From assembly GCA_012515885.1 (NCBI GenBank), contig JAAYXN010000154.1, forward strand, positions 1-8,318: a stretch of 8,318 nt of DNA, read 5' to 3'. The notes beneath the pieces were generated by a model, which was not told the origin of the DNA, ran no database searches, and saw only the letters and a program-made list of their open reading frames with translations. A program made the translations under genes and the position numbers. Below are positions 6,636-8,318 of the stretch, piece by piece (positions within the stretch are counted from its first letter, which is position 1; the number at the start of each line of letters is the position of its first letter). The DNA comes from Rhodococcus sp. (in: high G+C Gram-positive bacteria) (GTDB lineage Bacteria > Actinomycetota > Actinomycetes > Mycobacteriales > Mycobacteriaceae).

Positions 6636-7829
6636 GTGACACAGCTCCAGCCCCGACGGAAGCCGTCGAAATTGTCGACTCCCGCGTCCGCTGCGCGCTC
6701 ACTGTTCGCGCGGCTGTCGCCGCTGTCGCTCGTGGAATCAATGGCGACCCCGCACAGCGTGGACCGCTATCTTGAGCTCATTACCCCGGCGCTAACGGCC
6801 CGGGAACTGCGTGCGCAGGTGGTGCGTGCCGAGCGGCGGACAGCCGAAACGGTCACGTTGACGTTGCGTCCAACGCGGCAGTGGCGAGGATTCCAGCCTG
6901 GCCAGTTTGTGCAGCTGGGCGTCGTTATCGATGGTGTGCGGCATACGCGCTGCTTCTCGCCCGCAGGCTCGGTACATACCCGCGAGGGTCTCATTGAGTT
7001 GACGATGAAGGCGCACCCGGATGGGTTTGTCACTCGCTACCTCCGTGAACATGCGCGGCCCGGTGATGTGTACGCGCTCTCGCAGGCTCAGGGCGAGTTC
7101 CACCTACCTCAGCCTCGGCCCGATCAGATAGTCCTGATTAGCGGTGGGTCGGGTATCACCCCTGTGATGTCGATGATCCGCACATTGGTGGACGAGAAGT
7201 ACGCCGGAACCGTTACATTTGTGCACTATGCGATGACCCCCGCCGAGGTCCCCTACCTGGATGAGCTGAAGACGCTTGCCGCCACCAGCACCGTGAACGT
7301 GGTGTGGGGATTCATCGGGGACAGTGCCAGCTCTGACGCTGAGGCCGACGACACTAGCGACGGCGAGGTGAGCGAAGACTCACTGATTACGGTCGAAGGC
7401 TTCTTTTCCCTCGAACATCTGCAGACGGCAGCGCCGTGGTTCCGTGACGCGCAGACCTACCTGTGCGGCCCAGCTCCGTTGATGGAGTCGGTGCGCGAGA
7501 TCTACCGCAGCGAAGGCATCGAGGATCGCCTGCACACTGAGGAGTTCGCTCCCGCTTCCGTCGAGGTGGGCGAGTCTGGTGGCGAACTCACCTTCGCTCG
7601 CAGCGACGTCCGAGCGGACAACGATGGTCAAACTCTCCTAGAGCAGGCCGAATCAGCTGGGCTGACACCAGAATTCGGATGCCGTATGGGAATTTGCTAC
7701 ACCTGCACGTCGACGAAAACATCAGGGTGCACAAAGAACGTGCGCACCGGCGATATTGATGACGAGCCAAACAAACAGATCCAACTGTGTGTTTCCGTGC
7801 CCGTCGGCGACGTCGTCATCGATATCTGA
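6636..7829 (+). CDS. Ferredoxin-type flavin reductase, electron donor of the desaturase (Rv3230c-like)
   Basis: A 397-residue, three-domain electron-transfer protein. Residues about 55-155 form an FAD-binding barrel with RCFSPAG at 105-111 (an RxYS-type motif with Phe in place of Tyr). Residues about 160-300 form the NAD(P)H-binding domain with SGGSGITPVMSMIR (169-182) and LCGPAPLM (276-283). The C-terminus is a plant-type 2Fe-2S ferredoxin domain with ligands C349, C354, C357 and C385 (CX4CX2CX27C). In M. tuberculosis the homologue Rv3230c is the established electron donor to the stearoyl-CoA desaturase DesA3; the following gene here is DesA3-like, so electrons would flow NAD(P)H to FAD to 2Fe-2S to the desaturase di-iron centre at the membrane. 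An acidic Ser/Asp/Glu stretch at 229-249 interrupts the NAD domain. The stop at 7827-7829 lies inside the left arm of the GATATC hairpin. Confidence 0.92.
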   Translation: MTQLQPRRKPSKLSTPASAARSLFARLSPLSLVESMATPHSVDRYLELITPALTARELRAQVVRAERRTAETVTLTLRPTRQWRGFQPGQFVQLGVVIDGVRHTRCFSPAGSVHTREGLIELTMKAHPDGFVTRYLREHARPGDVYALSQAQGEFHLPQPRPDQIVLISGGSGITPVMSMIRTLVDEKYAGTVTFVHYAMTPAEVPYLDELKTLAATSTVNVVWGFIGDSASSDAEADDTSDGEVSEDSLITVEGFFSLEHLQTAAPWFRDAQTYLCGPAPLMESVREIYRSEGIEDRLHTEEFAPASVEVGESGGELTFARSDVRADNDGQTLLEQAESAGLTPEFGCRMGICYTCTSTKTSGCTKNVRTGDIDDEPNKQIQLCVSVPVGDVVIDI

Positions 7830-7861
7830 GATATCTGATCTTTACCGATATCTCAGATATC
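7821..7861. repeat. 15-bp inverted repeat of four GATATC hexamers
   Basis: GATATCTGAGATATC (7821-7835) and its exact reverse complement GATATCTCAGATATC (7847-7861) flank an 11-base loop. Each arm is itself two GATATC palindromes separated by three bases, so four hexamers start at 7821, 7830, 7847 and 7856. The left arm overlaps the last codons and stop of the reductase gene; the right arm ends 26 bases before the desaturase ribosome binding site. As RNA it would form a long A/U-rich stem; as DNA it offers repeated binding sites. It is not followed by a T run, so an intrinsic terminator is unlikely. The function is not known. Confidence 0.9.
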
Positions 7862-7887
7862 TGAACACCCACGAATTACCGAGGTTT

Positions 7888-7891
7888 GGAG
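7888..7891 (+). promoter_or_regulatory. Ribosome binding site of the desaturase gene
   Basis: GGAG ends six bases before ATG 7898-7900 and supports that start over the in-frame ATG at 7928. An additional GAGG lies at 7881-7884. Confidence 0.65.
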
Positions 7892-7897
7892 AACGTC

Positions 7898-8318
7898 ATG
7901 TTCGGAATTTCGTTGCCCTTCCTGCCCATGCCGTCTTTTCTTTCCGGGGGCTCACGTAAAGACAGCACTAGCGAACCAGCGCACACCCCGCAGCCGCGGG
8001 TTCTCACGGCCGAGCAGGTAGAAGAGCTCGGTCGCGAACTCGACGCCATCCGTGACCGCATCACCGCTGATCTGGGTAGTGCGGACCGCGAGTATCTCTA
8101 CAACATCATCAAGGCGCAGCGAGGTCTTGAAGTCGCCGGACGCGGCTTGCTGTTCCTCGGGTTCTTTCCGCCCGCGTGGATTGCCGGTGTGGGGGCGTTG
8201 GGTGTTTCCAAGATCCTCGACAACATGGAAATCGGTCACAACGTCATGCACGGCCAGTACGACTGGATGCGTGAGCCGGAAGTCAACTCGCGCGAGTTTG
8301 AATGGGACACGGTGTGTA
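7898..8318 (+). CDS. Membrane fatty-acid desaturase, DesA3-like, 5' part
   Basis: Partial gene: ATG 7898 opens a frame that runs off the right edge after 140 codons. Residues about 36-75 (LTAEQVEELGRELDAIRDRI, then DREYLYNIIKAQRGLEVAGRGLL) and ALGVSKILDNMEIGHNVMHGQYDWMREPEVNSREFEWDT match the N-terminal part of mycobacterial DesA3 (Rv3229c), a membrane di-iron acyl-CoA delta-9 desaturase that makes oleate from stearate. The first histidine box HNVMH (114-118) is present; the other boxes lie beyond the window. A hydrophobic stretch at about 82-103 is the first membrane segment. The first 35 residues, with FGISLPFLPMPSFL and a Pro/Ser-rich linker, exceed what I recall of Rv3229c. It is 68 bases after the reductase gene, in one operon and presumably under the divergent FabR/DesT-like repressor. 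Confidence 0.9.
   Translation, partial: MFGISLPFLPMPSFLSGGSRKDSTSEPAHTPQPRVLTAEQVEELGRELDAIRDRITADLGSADREYLYNIIKAQRGLEVAGRGLLFLGFFPPAWIAGVGALGVSKILDNMEIGHNVMHGQYDWMREPEVNSREFEWDTVC

Noticed and set aside
6460..6741. - strand frame spanning the tetR-reductase intergenic region
   Set aside because: It overlaps tetR and the reductase start, has no domain and no convincing ribosome binding site; the region is better explained as a shared regulatory region.
7821..7861. GATATC inverted repeat as an intrinsic terminator
   Set aside because: The stem is A/T-rich and no T run follows; termination here would separate the desaturase from its donor.
7952..8251. - strand frame opposite the desaturase start
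   Set aside because: The + strand frame from 7898 encodes recognisable DesA3 sequence including a histidine box.
1..8318. Search for insertion sequences, CRISPR, tRNA/rRNA, riboswitches and phage genes
   Set aside because: No transposase, terminal repeats, regularly spaced repeats or RNA gene signatures were seen; all long reading frames belong to ordinary metabolic, transport or regulatory families.

Overview
The window comes from a mycolic-acid-producing actinomycete (order Mycobacteriales; a Rhodococcus- or Hoyosella-like genome is plausible, but the genus cannot be fixed from the sequence). The grounds are a clear orthologue of the corynebacterial/mycobacterial mycolate reductase CmrA (Rv2509), placed convergent with a HerA-like DUF853 ATPase exactly as Rv2509/Rv2510c are in Mycobacterium tuberculosis; a DesA3-type desaturase with its Rv3230c-type reductase; moderately high GC; and frequent GTG starts. 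No mobile element, RNA gene, CRISPR array or gene-free stretch above 300 bases was seen.

Layout: (1) 1-804, + strand, the C-terminal part of a DUF853 HerA-like ATPase, which runs off the left edge. (2) 828-4329, - strand, a likely operon read right to left: a PadR-family regulator (Rv1176c-like), FadH 2,4-dienoyl-CoA reductase (Rv1175c-like) and CmrA. A 12-bp inverted repeat between the convergent ATPase and cmrA genes may end transcription. (3) 4453-5778, + strand, a UMF1/Atg22-type MFS transporter, divergent from padR. Two 16-bp tandem repeats beside the padR start look like the PadR operator. (4) 5801-6463, - strand, a TetR regulator resembling FabR/DesT. (5) 6636-8318, + strand, a ferredoxin-type flavin reductase and the first 140 residues of a DesA3-like membrane fatty-acid desaturase, divergent from tetR. 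The shared intergenic region holds AGTGT-type dyads, candidate TetR operators. Between reductase and desaturase lies a striking 15-bp perfect inverted repeat made of four GATATC hexamers.

How the genes fit together (inference): the window concentrates fatty-acyl unsaturation and mycolate chemistry. The desaturase pair introduces double bonds, FadH removes them during beta-oxidation of unsaturated acyl chains, and CmrA carries out the final keto reduction of mycolic acid synthesis. The FabR/DesT-like repressor would sense acyl-CoA saturation and set desaturase expression; PadR would control fadH-cmrA and perhaps the transporter. In M. tuberculosis the corresponding genes lie in three separate places (Rv1175c-Rv1176c, Rv2509-Rv2510c, Rv3229c-Rv3230c), so the clustering is the main contextual novelty, alongside the three regulatory DNA structures.
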